Shown here: positions 9,482-18,191 of the stretch, piece after piece | Layout of the letters: every line of letters begins with the position of its first letter | How positions within the stretch are numbered: position 1 is the stretch's first letter | Assembly (NCBI GenBank): GCA_964469215.1 | Contig: CAYXYB010000006.1 | Coordinates: forward strand, 62,001-126,000 | DNA length: 64,000 bases | Direction: 5' to 3' | From: SKPS01 sp964469215 | GTDB lineage: Bacteria > Bacteroidota > Bacteroidia > Bacteroidales > SKPS01 | Position numbers and translations under genes: made by a program | Notes under the pieces: model-generated | Seen by the model: only the letters and a program-made list of their open reading frames with translations | What the model was told of the DNA's origin: nothing | The model's database searches: none

Positions 9482-10393
9482 ATGTCAGTTAAGGTAAATG
9501 GAGTAAGCAAATTTTATGGTCAGCAGAAAGCACTCGATAAGGTATCACTTGAAATAGGAAAGGGTGAGATAGCGGGGCTGCTAGGGCCAAATGGTGCAGG
9601 GAAATCGACCCTGATGAAAATATTAACCTGTTTCATCCCACCGGATGAAGGTACCGCATCAGTAAATGGTTGCAGTATTTATGATGATCCGTTTGGGGTT
9701 CGTATGAATGTTGGCTACCTGCCTGAAAACAATCCTCTCTACCTTGATATGTTCGTGCATGAGTTCCTTCTGTTTGTGGCAGGATTGCATAAAATCAACG
9801 AAAACAGGCATAAGAGAGTTCGGGAAATGATAGAGATCACAGGGCTTCAGGACGAACAGCATAAAAAGATAGGTGCACTCTCAAAAGGTTACCGGCAAAG
9901 GGTAGGATTGGCACAGGCAATGATCCATAATCCTGATGTGCTGATATTGGATGAGCCTACCTCAGGCCTCGACCCCAATCAGATAGTTGAGATACGAAAT
10001 CTCATCAGAACAATCGGCAAAGAGAAGACAGTACTTTTTTCAACACATATAATGCAGGAAGTTGAAGCCCTTTGCAGCAGGGTTATTATCATCAATCAGG
10101 GAGTAATTGTAGCCGATACTCCCATAAGTGAATTGCCTTCACTGACAAAAGGGAGGGAGATGATAAAGGTGGAATTCGATAAGAAAGTTAATATTGATAC
10201 ACTTCAGAAACTGGATGGAGTATTTCTTGTTACGGAAATTCAAAAAAACACTTACCATATTGAATCCAATCCCAATAAAGATGTGCGTTCGGTACTGTTA
10301 CAGTTCGCTTCCCGTAATGACCTGAAAATAATAACCCTCGCCGGAGTGGAAAGACGCCTTGAAGAGATATTTCAGCAGCTTACAAAGAAGTAA
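9482..10393 (+). CDS. gldA: ABC transporter ATPase, GldA-like
   Basis: A 303-residue ABC ATPase. Walker A is GPNGAGKST at 35-43, the ABC signature LSKGYRQRVG at about 133-142, Walker B VLILDEPT at 153-160, and the switch His is in FSTHIMQEVE. The length and the C-terminal extension ending ERRLEEIFQQLTKK match GldA, the ATPase of the GldA-GldF-GldG system associated with gliding and T9SS in Bacteroidota. GldF and GldG are not next to it, so its exact partner is unknown. A TAATTTCG box about 30 bp upstream is a weak promoter match. Confidence 0.82.
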   Translation: MSVKVNGVSKFYGQQKALDKVSLEIGKGEIAGLLGPNGAGKSTLMKILTCFIPPDEGTASVNGCSIYDDPFGVRMNVGYLPENNPLYLDMFVHEFLLFVAGLHKINENRHKRVREMIEITGLQDEQHKKIGALSKGYRQRVGLAQAMIHNPDVLILDEPTSGLDPNQIVEIRNLIRTIGKEKTVLFSTHIMQEVEALCSRVIIINQGVIVADTPISELPSLTKGREMIKVEFDKKVNIDTLQKLDGVFLVTEIQKNTYHIESNPNKDVRSVLLQFASRNDLKIITLAGVERRLEEIFQQLTKK

Positions 10394-10904
10394 CCCTAAG
10401 GTAAAACTTAGTGGTTAATAACTCCGGATAGCTAATTTTCTTTTTGTCAGACATCTGATTTTAACATAATTACTACTATATAACAAATCGCATCTTCTTT
10501 ATAATGTGATTTTCATGCAATGTGATATGAAACTGATTTTGATGATTTATGAGTCGTTGGATTAGTACAACTGATCTGAGGTTCGCGTGAGTTCTTATTT
10601 TATTTGGTTCCCGCAGAAATCCGCTGAAATTTCGCATAAAGCCGCAGAGAAGTTTCAGTGCCTTCCAGCGATATTTCCGCGAAATTACACGGGAAAATAC
10701 AAACTCAGATTCAGGTAATCACATCGTAAGATGGTCAACCTGTTTGCATTCTTTTCACAACAAGTTGTATCATAAATTGAAAGTTATTCATTTTGATTTT
10801 GGGTTGTGACACCCTGGGGGACTTATAGACTGGATTCTGCGGGAACTAAAAATCCTTTGCGGAGCATGTAAATATCATTGTTTATTAAATATTTATTTGA
10901 AATT
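10394..10904. other. Non-coding stretch between gldA and metK
   Basis: No gene is visible in these 511 bp. At about 10606-10690 there are repeated words of the type CGCAGAAATCCGCTGAAATTTCGC and CCGCGAAATT, resembling a degenerate intergenic repeat. The rest is AT-rich with no strong hairpin followed by T. The promoter and riboswitch of metK start immediately downstream. Confidence 0.5.
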
Positions 10905-10935
10905 TTTGAATATTTTATAAAATGAATTACTTTTG
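10905..10935 (+). promoter_or_regulatory. Promoter of the SAM-II/metK transcript
   Basis: TTTG at 10905-10908 (-33) and TACTTTTG at 10928-10935 (-7) are 19 bp apart, matching the Bacteroidota consensus pair. Transcription would start at about 10940, exactly at the first stem of the riboswitch, so the leader would be little more than the aptamer plus about 80 nt. Confidence 0.75.
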
Positions 10936-10938
10936 CAG

Positions 10939-10986
10939 CGGTGGAAAGATTTGAATTGATTGCAACCACTGGAAAAAATGCTAAAC
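10939..10986 (+). promoter_or_regulatory. SAM-II riboswitch upstream of metK
   Basis: P1 is formed by CGGTGG (10939-10944) and CCACTG (10966-10971), six pairs including one G:U. The loop contains GATTTGAATTGATTGCA, and the tail AAAAAATGCTAAA (10973-10985) carries the conserved GCTAAA that makes the pseudoknot in SAM-II (SAM-alpha) aptamers. SAM-II is known from alphaproteobacteria and Bacteroidetes, upstream of methionine and SAM genes. Just after it, AAACC-AATA-GGTTT (10983-10996) can form a small hairpin that uses the AAA of GCTAAA and so would compete with the pseudoknot. Control by SAM of its own synthase is inferred. Confidence 0.82.
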
Positions 10987-11065
10987 CAATAGGTTTTTCC
11001 CTCCGTTTACAATCTCATATCTTTTCCTGTATTAACTTAATGTTTAACTAAATACAAGTTTTGTT

Positions 11066-12367
11066 ATGCCTTTTCTATTTACATCAGAATCAGTTTCCGA
11101 GGGACATCCCGATAAATTGGCAGATCAGATATCAGATGCACTTCTCGATGAATTTTTAAAAAATGATCCCGAATCCAAAGTGGCATGTGAGACAATTGTC
11201 ACCACCGGTCTAACCTTTTGTGCCGGTGAAGTGAGAACAAACGGATATGTTGGCGTTGATGAAATTGTCAGGAATACCATAAGACGGATAGGATATACAA
11301 AAGCTGAATATTGTTTTGATGCCAACTCATGCGGGGTTATCTCTTCAATTCATGAGCAATCGCAGGATATAAACCAGGGTGTTGTACGTGAGCGTGTTGA
11401 GGATCAGGGTGCTGGTGACCAGGGAATGATGTTTGGTTATGCCATCCGGGAGATGCACAACTTTATGCCTATGCCGGTTGAGATCGCACACATGCTTGTG
11501 CAGGAGTTGGCCGCCATCCGTAAAGAGGGAAAAGAAATGACCTACCTTAGGCCTGATTCAAAGTCGCAGGTAACTGTCGAGTTCGATGATAATGGCAAAC
11601 CGGTGCGTATCGAAACAATAGTTGTATCGACACAGCATGATGAGTTTGGTTCTGATGATGTTATGCACAATACAATCACCAATGATGTGAGAAATATTCT
11701 CATTCCCCGCGTAAAATCACTGCTTCCTCAACACATCCAGGATCTTTTTGGCACTGATTTTAACCTGTTTGTGAATCCTACAGGTAAGTTTGTTATCGGA
11801 GGCCCTCACGGAGACACAGGCCTCACCGGGCGTAAAATTATCGTCGACACTTATGGTGGACGGGGTGCACATGGGGGAGGTGCTTTCTCTGGCAAGGATG
11901 CCTCTAAAGTTGACAGGTCAGCAGCTTATGCTGCCCGCCATATCGCTAAAAATCTTGTGGCAGCAGGGGTGGCTGATGAGGTGCTGTTCCAGGTTGCTTA
12001 CGCCATTGGTGTGGCACAGCCGGTAGGGCTTAATGTTAATACCTTCAAAACAGCAAGGGCAAGGGATGCTCAGGGAAATATTTTATCTGACGGTGAAATA
12101 GCCCGGAAAGTGGGAAAACTATTCGACCTCAGGCCCTGGTCCATCATTAAGGAGTATGGCTTAAAAAATCCGATATTCCTTGAAACTGCTGCTTATGGCC
12201 ACTTTGGCCGTGACACCTATCAAAAAGAGATTGAGGTGCACTATCAGGATGAAACCACTTATACCAAACCGGAATGTGGTAACAATAGGTTCTTTAAGAT
12301 AGTCGAATTCTTTGCATGGGAAAAAATTAACAGGGTGGATGATATTAAAACTGCCTTCAACCTTTAA
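11066..12367 (+). CDS. metK: S-adenosylmethionine synthase
   Basis: A 433-residue cytosolic enzyme that makes S-adenosylmethionine from methionine and ATP. Signature blocks are SEGHPDKLADQISDALLDE near the N-terminus, GAGDQGMMFGYA and GGPHGDTGLTGRKIIVDTYGG with the P-loop-like region, and a C-terminal GRDTYQKEIEVHY. It is about 50 residues longer than the E. coli enzyme, which I believe is usual in this phylum. It is expected to be repressed through the SAM-II element that ends about 80 nt upstream. The MORN lipoprotein gene converges on it with a 4-bp gap. Confidence 0.97.
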   Translation: MPFLFTSESVSEGHPDKLADQISDALLDEFLKNDPESKVACETIVTTGLTFCAGEVRTNGYVGVDEIVRNTIRRIGYTKAEYCFDANSCGVISSIHEQSQDINQGVVRERVEDQGAGDQGMMFGYAIREMHNFMPMPVEIAHMLVQELAAIRKEGKEMTYLRPDSKSQVTVEFDDNGKPVRIETIVVSTQHDEFGSDDVMHNTITNDVRNILIPRVKSLLPQHIQDLFGTDFNLFVNPTGKFVIGGPHGDTGLTGRKIIVDTYGGRGAHGGGAFSGKDASKVDRSAAYAARHIAKNLVAAGVADEVLFQVAYAIGVAQPVGLNVNTFKTARARDAQGNILSDGEIARKVGKLFDLRPWSIIKEYGLKNPIFLETAAYGHFGRDTYQKEIEVHYQDETTYTKPECGNNRFFKIVEFFAWEKINRVDDIKTAFNL

Positions 12368-12371
12368 TGAT

Positions 12372-12830
12372 CTAATAGACAGTTTCGTTTTCCAGAACAC
12401 CCTGTTCATTCCAGAACCTCCACTTTCCTTTGCGGATACCATCCTCAAAACGCCCTTCGTAAAACTTTTTGCCGTCAGGGTAATATACTGTCTGCTTCCC
12501 GTGTAATTTTCCCTGCCTGTAATCGGCAACAGTCCATAATTTGCCATTGTTGTGCCAGCCTGTCCACCGACCATGACGTTCACCATCCCTGAAAAATCCC
12601 TCTATCCGCTTTTCACCATTGTCATAAAATTCCTCCAGCTTGTACAAAACCTTGCTGCCATCAATGAGGTTATAATGTTCAATAACTTTTGGAGTACCAT
12701 CCGGGTATTTCTCCGTCACCTCTTGTGTCCGTTTTCCATTGCATCCCGATAAAATAAGAATCAAGAAAAGAAGGAATGTAGTAATAAAACTGGTATTTAT
12801 CCTTAATGGACTGATAATTTCCGGATTCAT
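12372..12830 (-). CDS. Lipoprotein with MORN-like repeats
   Basis: A 152-residue protein. An N-terminal hydrophobic segment ends in a lipobox-like LILSGC (Cys about residue 30), so it is probably a lipoprotein. Several MORN-variant repeats follow, with units of the form YDNGEKRIEGFFRDGERHG, HNNGKLW, YPDGKKFYEGRFEDGIRKG and WNEQG. Such proteins are often annotated as YwqK-like, but no toxin partner lies next to it. It sits 11 bp downstream of the OmpH-like gene and may be co-transcribed with it. Confidence 0.75.
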   Translation of the reverse strand: MNPEIISPLRINTSFITTFLLFLILILSGCNGKRTQEVTEKYPDGTPKVIEHYNLIDGSKVLYKLEEFYDNGEKRIEGFFRDGERHGRWTGWHNNGKLWTVADYRQGKLHGKQTVYYPDGKKFYEGRFEDGIRKGKWRFWNEQGVLENETVY

Positions 12831-12841
12831 AATACAAAAGG

Positions 12842-13549
12842 TTATTTCTTTTTCTTTTTCAGGTTTTTACGATCAGGGTATATCACCAGATATTCCTCAT
12901 TCATCAGCTCTATTACCTGCTGGGTAATATCCATCGAATCGTCGGCATAGAAGATATTTGTAAGTCCTTGCTGATATCCTACCACCATGTCAACACCAAA
13001 TACCTCTTTGTTACGTTCTATGAAGCTCCATAAACTGTCGAAATAGATAATGTTGAGTTTCAGTTGAAGATCGTTGATGCGGTTTGTATAACTTTCTTCA
13101 AGTTCAGCAAGGTTATCGCCTTCAGCCTCAATCCTTTCCTTTATTTGCAAGGCCATACTCTCTTTAAGTAATCCACTTTGTACATCCCTGTAATAGTTCT
13201 GCACTTTTTTCTGCAGTTCGGTCTTTTTTGCCACAAGGTCGTTCTCCATTGATTTGAAACGCCTTTCAATACTGTCAAGGAAATGGATTGTCATAAGATA
13301 GTTGTTTTGAACAGAATCAGCCTTCACAAAGGCTACCCGGGTACCACTTATGGCTGCACCGTCAACGGTTGTACCCTTAACAGCCCTGGGGTTAACGGTA
13401 GTTGACTTGCCTGATGTTGTAATCAGGGTGAATATAACTCCTGCAACAGCTATCAACGAAACTATCAAAGCAATCCATGTTATTCTGGGAATCTGGATGA
13501 CAGATTCTTCATTTTTTTCCTGTAGCTGAGGTATCTCTTCCTGTTCCAT
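12842..13549 (-). CDS. OmpH/Skp-like membrane-anchored protein
   Basis: A 235-residue protein with one membrane helix near residues 25-45 (WIALIVSLIAVAGVIFTLI), then a VAFVKADSV strand. A long charged helical region at about 85-170 (MENDLVAKKTELQKKVQNYY, then ERIEAEGDNLAELEESY) is predicted to be coiled coil, and the C-terminus is KKKKK. The VAFVKADSV plus coiled-coil pattern matches the OmpH/Skp periplasmic chaperone family, but here it is anchored by a helix after a cytoplasmic tail. The function as a chaperone is inferred. Confidence 0.7.
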   Translation of the reverse strand: MEQEEIPQLQEKNEESVIQIPRITWIALIVSLIAVAGVIFTLITTSGKSTTVNPRAVKGTTVDGAAISGTRVAFVKADSVQNNYLMTIHFLDSIERRFKSMENDLVAKKTELQKKVQNYYRDVQSGLLKESMALQIKERIEAEGDNLAELEESYTNRINDLQLKLNIIYFDSLWSFIERNKEVFGVDMVVGYQQGLTNIFYADDSMDITQQVIELMNEEYLVIYPDRKNLKKKKK

Positions 13550-13646
13550 GATGAATAATGGTATTAATTTTTATTCTGATATTTCGATGGCAGACATGAA
13601 TGAAGATCTGCCATGCAAAGATGATAAAAACATTGATAATAAACCA

Positions 13647-15854
13647 TCAGTTTCCGAGTTCCGAAAGGAATTTTATCCTCATCAGGCGCACCTCCTCTTC
13701 AGGGTATTCATCTTCACCAAGAGTATCAAGGGCATCCTGCCATGAATCTGTCTCAGCTTCTTCCCTGAAATAGGCAAATATATCCTCCTGATGAAAAGGA
13801 TCAACAATCTCATCTATATAATATGATATGTCGATTTTGGTTCCACTAGCTACAATATGTTCGATGGCTTCGAGAATATCGGTGAATTCGAGGTTCTTTG
13901 CAACAGCAATATCCTCCAGGGAGTGCTTCTTGTCAATACTACGGATGATATCAACTTTTAGCCCCGACTTATTCACAACCGATTTCACAACCATATCCAT
14001 CGGTCTAACGATCTCATTTTCATCAACATAATTTTTAATAAGTTCGATGAAGGGTTTTCCATATTTTATAGCTTTACCTTCACCTACGCCGGTGATGTTT
14101 TTTAGCTCTTCATGACTGATGGGATACTGGATAGCCATATCTTCGAGAGAGGTATCCTGAAAGATTACAAAAGGGGGCAGATCTTCTTTTTTTGAGATAT
14201 TCTTGCGGAGGTCTTTCAGCATTGCAAACAGAGTGGAATCTGAGGAGTTTCCTCCTCTCTGTTCACCTGCGGAATAGAAATCTTCATCATCGGAATCCAG
14301 ATTGCCATAGTCATGATCTTTGGCAAGCATTACCGAATATGGATTTACAAGAAAATCCTTACCTTTTTCGGTAAGCTTAAGTATTCCGTAGTTTTCAATA
14401 TCCTTAATTATGAGATGTTCAACCAGAGCTTGCCTGATGACAGCATTCCAGAAAAAGACATCTTCGAAACTGCCTGAGCCAAGGATATCCAGGTTATCGA
14501 AACGGTGTGCCTTTATCACTGAATCTACCTTACCGGTCAGAATCAGAGATATCTGTTTTGCCTTGAGCAGTTGCCGGGTTTCTTTGATGGCATCCAGAAC
14601 AAGCAGGATGTGTTCCTGGGCTTCCGACTTAGGTTTGGGATGCAGGCAGTTGTCGCATGAGTTGCAGTTATCTTCATGATACTCTTCACCGAAATAGTTA
14701 AGAAGCTGAATTCTTCTGCAATGAGCCGACTCCGCATAAGAAACTGTTTCCAGAAGAAGCTGGTTCGCAATTTCCAGTTCCGACACGCTCTTTGCCTGCA
14801 TAATCTTCTCCATTTTCAGCATGTCGTCATAAGTATAGAATGCAATGCAGTTACCTTCTCCTCCATCACGTCCGGCACGTCCTGTCTCCTGATAGTAAGC
14901 TTCGAGGCTTTTGGGCATGTCGTGATGAATCACATATCTGACATCCGGCTTGTCAATACCCATTCCGAAAGCAATTGTGGCCACAATTACGTCTATTTCC
15001 TCCATCAGGAACATATCCTGGTTCCTTACCCTTACACCTGAATCCAGTCCGGCATGATAGGGCAACGCCTTTAATCCGTTTACCTGTAATGTCTCTGCCA
15101 GCTCTTCAACCTTCTTGCGACTGAGGCAATAGATTATACCCGACTTCCCAGGCTGTGATTTAACATATTTGATAATATCCTTGATAACATTTCTGGTCTT
15201 CGGGCGAATCTCATAATAAAGGTTTGGCCTGTTGAATGATGTTTTGAACACAGAGGCATCAAGCATATTCAGGTTTTTCTGAATATCCTGCTGCACCTTC
15301 GGGGTAGCCGTTGCTGTAAGAGCAATCACTGGCCGTTTCCCGACAGCCTCAATTATTGTCCTTATTCTGCGGTATTCAGGTCTGAAATCATGCCCCCACT
15401 CAGAAATGCAGTGCGCCTCATCAACTGCATAAAATGATATGTTAATGCTTTTCAGGAAATCAACGTTCTCATCCTTGGTGAGGGATTCCGGAGCTACGTA
15501 AAGAAGCTTCGTATGACCCGAAGTAAGATCTTTCTTTACCCTTGCAATCTCAGCTTTTGTTAAAGAGGAGTTTAAAACATGTGCTATACCCTGTTCGGTT
15601 CCAAAACTTCTGATTGCATCAACCTGGTTTTTCATCAGGGCTATCAACGGTGAAATTACAATCGCAGTGCCGGGGTATATGAATGAAGGTAGCTGGTAAC
15701 ACATAGACTTACCTCCTCCTGTGGGCATTATCACAAAAGTGTCACGCCCCTCCAGCAGGCTCTTTATCACAACCTCCTGATTACCTTTAAACTGATCGAA
15801 CCCGAATATCTTCTTCAGTAAATCGTGTAACGTATGTTCTATTGTCAACTCCAT
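13647..15854 (-). CDS. recQ: ATP-dependent DNA helicase RecQ
   Basis: A 735-residue 3'-5' DNA helicase. Walker A is MPTGGGKS at about 43-50, the DEAH box at 145-148 in VDEAHCISEWGHDFRPEY, and motif VI is YYQETGRAGRDG. The RQC zinc site is made by cysteines in CRRIQ...NCNSCDNC. An HRDC-like domain follows (DMAIQYPISHEELKNITGVG), then a further acidic C-terminal extension. It acts in recombination and repair. Its upstream neighbour glyS is co-oriented, but a -7 box at 16014-16021 suggests a separate promoter. Confidence 0.95.
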   Translation of the reverse strand: MELTIEHTLHDLLKKIFGFDQFKGNQEVVIKSLLEGRDTFVIMPTGGGKSMCYQLPSFIYPGTAIVISPLIALMKNQVDAIRSFGTEQGIAHVLNSSLTKAEIARVKKDLTSGHTKLLYVAPESLTKDENVDFLKSINISFYAVDEAHCISEWGHDFRPEYRRIRTIIEAVGKRPVIALTATATPKVQQDIQKNLNMLDASVFKTSFNRPNLYYEIRPKTRNVIKDIIKYVKSQPGKSGIIYCLSRKKVEELAETLQVNGLKALPYHAGLDSGVRVRNQDMFLMEEIDVIVATIAFGMGIDKPDVRYVIHHDMPKSLEAYYQETGRAGRDGGEGNCIAFYTYDDMLKMEKIMQAKSVSELEIANQLLLETVSYAESAHCRRIQLLNYFGEEYHEDNCNSCDNCLHPKPKSEAQEHILLVLDAIKETRQLLKAKQISLILTGKVDSVIKAHRFDNLDILGSGSFEDVFFWNAVIRQALVEHLIIKDIENYGILKLTEKGKDFLVNPYSVMLAKDHDYGNLDSDDEDFYSAGEQRGGNSSDSTLFAMLKDLRKNISKKEDLPPFVIFQDTSLEDMAIQYPISHEELKNITGVGEGKAIKYGKPFIELIKNYVDENEIVRPMDMVVKSVVNKSGLKVDIIRSIDKKHSLEDIAVAKNLEFTDILEAIEHIVASGTKIDISYYIDEIVDPFHQEDIFAYFREEAETDSWQDALDTLGEDEYPEEEVRLMRIKFLSELGN

Positions 15855-16013
15855 GCAAAAAAAAGTCCATTGAGGTTTTTTAATTACTCATCAGTAAAGT
15901 TAATCAAAATTATCGGGATTGGTACTAAAAAATCAAATTTTTTTCTGATTTTTTAACAAATTTTTTCCGAACCTAAAGTTCTCTTAACACTGATACCCCT
16001 AAAAAAAAGATTG

Positions 16014-16021
16014 CAAATATA
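16014..16021 (-). promoter_or_regulatory. -7 box upstream of recQ
   Basis: On the minus strand the sequence reads TATATTTG, matching TAnnTTTG, about 160 bp before the recQ start. The 190-bp gap (15855-16044) is otherwise AT-rich, with several homopolymer A and T runs. Confidence 0.4.
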
Positions 16022-16044
16022 ATAAAAAAAACCTCAGAAAAACA

Positions 16045-17565
16045 TCACCGTATTTTCTTTCCAACAATTTCAATAACGCGTTTAATATCAATACGATCCT
16101 GAAGCATTGTGTCCCTGTCACGGATAGTAACCATGTTATCAGCAAGGGATTGATGATCTATTGTGATGCAAAATGGTGTTCCAATGGCATCCTGTCGGCG
16201 GTAACGTCGTCCGATAGCATCCTTTTCGTCATACTGGCACATGTAGTGTGTTCGTAGATTTTCCATAATCTCCCTGGCCAGTTCAGGAAGCCCATCTTTT
16301 TTTACAAGAGGTAATACGGCAACTTTGACAGGGGCAAGCTTTGGTGAGATCTTTAGCACAGTTCGCTCACTACCGTCACTAAGTGTCTCCTCACAATAGG
16401 CGTTCGACAGAATGGCAAGAAACATCCTGTCGAGGCCTAAAGAAGTTTCAACAACGTAAGGTATGTAACTTTCATTTAGCTCCGGGTCGAAATACTGCAT
16501 CTTCTTCCCAGAGAATTTCTGGTGAGCAGCAAGGTCAAAATCGGTTCTTGAGTGAATTCCCTCCAGCTCCCTGAACCCAAATGGAAAAGCAAACTCTATG
16601 TCGGCTGCAGCATTTGCATAATGGGCAAGTTTCTCATGATCATGAAAACGGTATTTCGCTTCATCGATACCCAGTGACAGATGCCACCTGATACGTTCCT
16701 CTTTCCAGTAATTATACCATTCCATCTCAGTTCCCGGCTTCACAAAAAACTGCATTTCCATCTGCTCAAACTCCCGCATCCTGAAAATGAACTGCCGTGC
16801 AACGATTTCGTTTCTGAAGGCTTTACCAACCTGGGCGATTCCGAAAGGAACCTTCATCCTGCTGCTTTTAAGCACATTAAGGAAGTTGACAAAAATGCCC
16901 TGTGCGGTCTCGGGTCTGAGGTATATTGCACTGGCATCATCGTTGTTCACTGAGCCCATCTTTGTTGAAAACATAAGGTTGAACTGCCTTACGTCAGTCC
17001 AGTTCCTGCTTCCTGAAACGGGGCATACAATCTCCAGCTCCTCAATCAGAGCCTTTATATCTGCCAGGTCGTTATTTTCAAGTGATCTGTTCATCCTTGC
17101 AAGTATCTCTCCTGCCTGCGTGCGGTATTCCGCAATCTTTGGATTCGTCTCCAGAAAGAGAGCCTTGTCGAACTGATCCCCGAAACGCTTCTCCGCCTTT
17201 TGCACCTCCTTTTCTATCTTACCCTCAATCTTAAATACATATTCTTCAATGAGCATGTCAGCCCTGTAACGCTTTTTGCTGTCACGGTTATCTATCATAG
17301 GGTCATTGAAAGCATCAACATGACCCGATGCCTTCCATATCTCGGGATGCATAAAAATGGCGCTGTCGATACCAACTATGTTTTCATGGAAACGAACCAT
17401 TGAATGCCACCAGTAATCGCGTATGTTGTTTTTCAATTCAACACCATAAGGGCCATAGTCATAAACTGCACTTAATCCGTCGTATATCTCACTCGACTGA
17501 AAAACGTAACCATACTCTTTGGAATGGGCTACAAGCTTCCTGAAAAAATCTTCCTGTGTAATCAT
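16045..17565 (-). CDS. glyS: Glycine--tRNA ligase
   Basis: A 506-residue class II aminoacyl-tRNA synthetase of the alpha2 (single-chain, eukaryote/archaea-like) type that charges tRNA-Gly. Motif 2 region: FRNEIVARQFIFRMREFEQME. Motif 3 region: ETSLGLDRMFLAIL. An anticodon-binding domain starts at about residue 400 (KVAVLPLVKKDGL). The N-terminus SKEYGYVFQSSEIYDGLSAV is typical. It is divergent from the DUF3109 gene with only 60 bp between start codons. Its -7 box ends 5 bp before the ATG, so the mRNA may be leaderless. Confidence 0.96.
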   Translation of the reverse strand: MITQEDFFRKLVAHSKEYGYVFQSSEIYDGLSAVYDYGPYGVELKNNIRDYWWHSMVRFHENIVGIDSAIFMHPEIWKASGHVDAFNDPMIDNRDSKKRYRADMLIEEYVFKIEGKIEKEVQKAEKRFGDQFDKALFLETNPKIAEYRTQAGEILARMNRSLENNDLADIKALIEELEIVCPVSGSRNWTDVRQFNLMFSTKMGSVNNDDASAIYLRPETAQGIFVNFLNVLKSSRMKVPFGIAQVGKAFRNEIVARQFIFRMREFEQMEMQFFVKPGTEMEWYNYWKEERIRWHLSLGIDEAKYRFHDHEKLAHYANAAADIEFAFPFGFRELEGIHSRTDFDLAAHQKFSGKKMQYFDPELNESYIPYVVETSLGLDRMFLAILSNAYCEETLSDGSERTVLKISPKLAPVKVAVLPLVKKDGLPELAREIMENLRTHYMCQYDEKDAIGRRYRRQDAIGTPFCITIDHQSLADNMVTIRDRDTMLQDRIDIKRVIEIVGKKIR

Positions 17566-17570
17566 GGCTG

Positions 17571-17621
17571 CAAAAGTAATGAAAATGTGGCACTAAAAAC
17601 CGCGAGCAATATGTACATTTG
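17571..17621. promoter_or_regulatory. Back-to-back -7 boxes between glyS and DUF3109 gene
   Basis: On the minus strand TACTTTTG (17571-17578) precedes glyS. On the plus strand TACATTTG (17614-17621) precedes the DUF3109 gene. Both match TAnnTTTG and lie 5 and 4 bp from their start codons, so transcripts would begin at or next to the A of ATG. Confidence 0.6.
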
Positions 17622-17625
17622 CAGG

Positions 17626-18179
17626 ATGAAAGTGATAGAAAACACCATTGTGCCTGATGAACTTACTGGTCTTTGTTTTGCTTGCGATGTGAACATGTGC
17701 AAAGGGGCCTGCTGTGTTGAAGGTGATGCAGGAGCTCCACTTACAGAGAGGATGAAATTTGCCTTCTGGAGGATTACCTTGAAAATCTGATCCCCTTTAT
17801 GGAGGCTTCAGGAAGGGATGTGGTAAGTGTTTACGGTGTGTTCGACTGGGATATTGACAGTAACTATGTTACCCCATTGGTAAACGACAGGGAGTGTGCA
17901 TTTGCATCATTCACCTCTGATGGCATTGCAATTTGTGCTATTGAGAAATGCTGGAATGAAGGGTTGATACCTATGCAAAAACCCGAATCTTGCCATCTCT
18001 ATCCACTGAGGATTATAAAGATGGAAAACGGAATCGAAAAGCTGGTATACCACCGTTGGCCGATATGTGAACCGGCACTGCAGAATGGAATTCAGAAAGG
18101 GGAAAAACTGCATGCTTTTCTCAAAGATGCCCTGGTTCTAAAATATGGAAAAGAATGGTTCGAAAAGCTAAAGAGGTGA
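17626..18179 (+). pseudogene. DUF3109 family protein, frameshifted
   Basis: The first frame begins MKVIENTIVPDELTG and has the cysteine-rich CFACDVNMCKGACCVEGDAG block. It leaves the family's sequence after APLTE. The second frame, visible from about 17751, reads DEICLLEDYLENLIPFMEASG and runs to LKYGKEWFEKLKR, including CAIEKC and SCHLYPLRI. A single missing base at about 17745-17751 (GAGAGG where GAGAAGG would restore the frame) joins the two parts into a protein of about 184 residues. The Cys pattern suggests metal binding; the function is unknown. It may be a genuine pseudogene or a sequencing error, since the downstream part is well preserved. Confidence 0.85.
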
Positions 18180-18191
18180 AACAGGTTTAAT

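Noticed and set aside
12372..12830. Antitoxin of a toxin-antitoxin pair (YwqK-like label)
   Set aside because: No toxin-like gene is adjacent and the protein looks like a lipoprotein.
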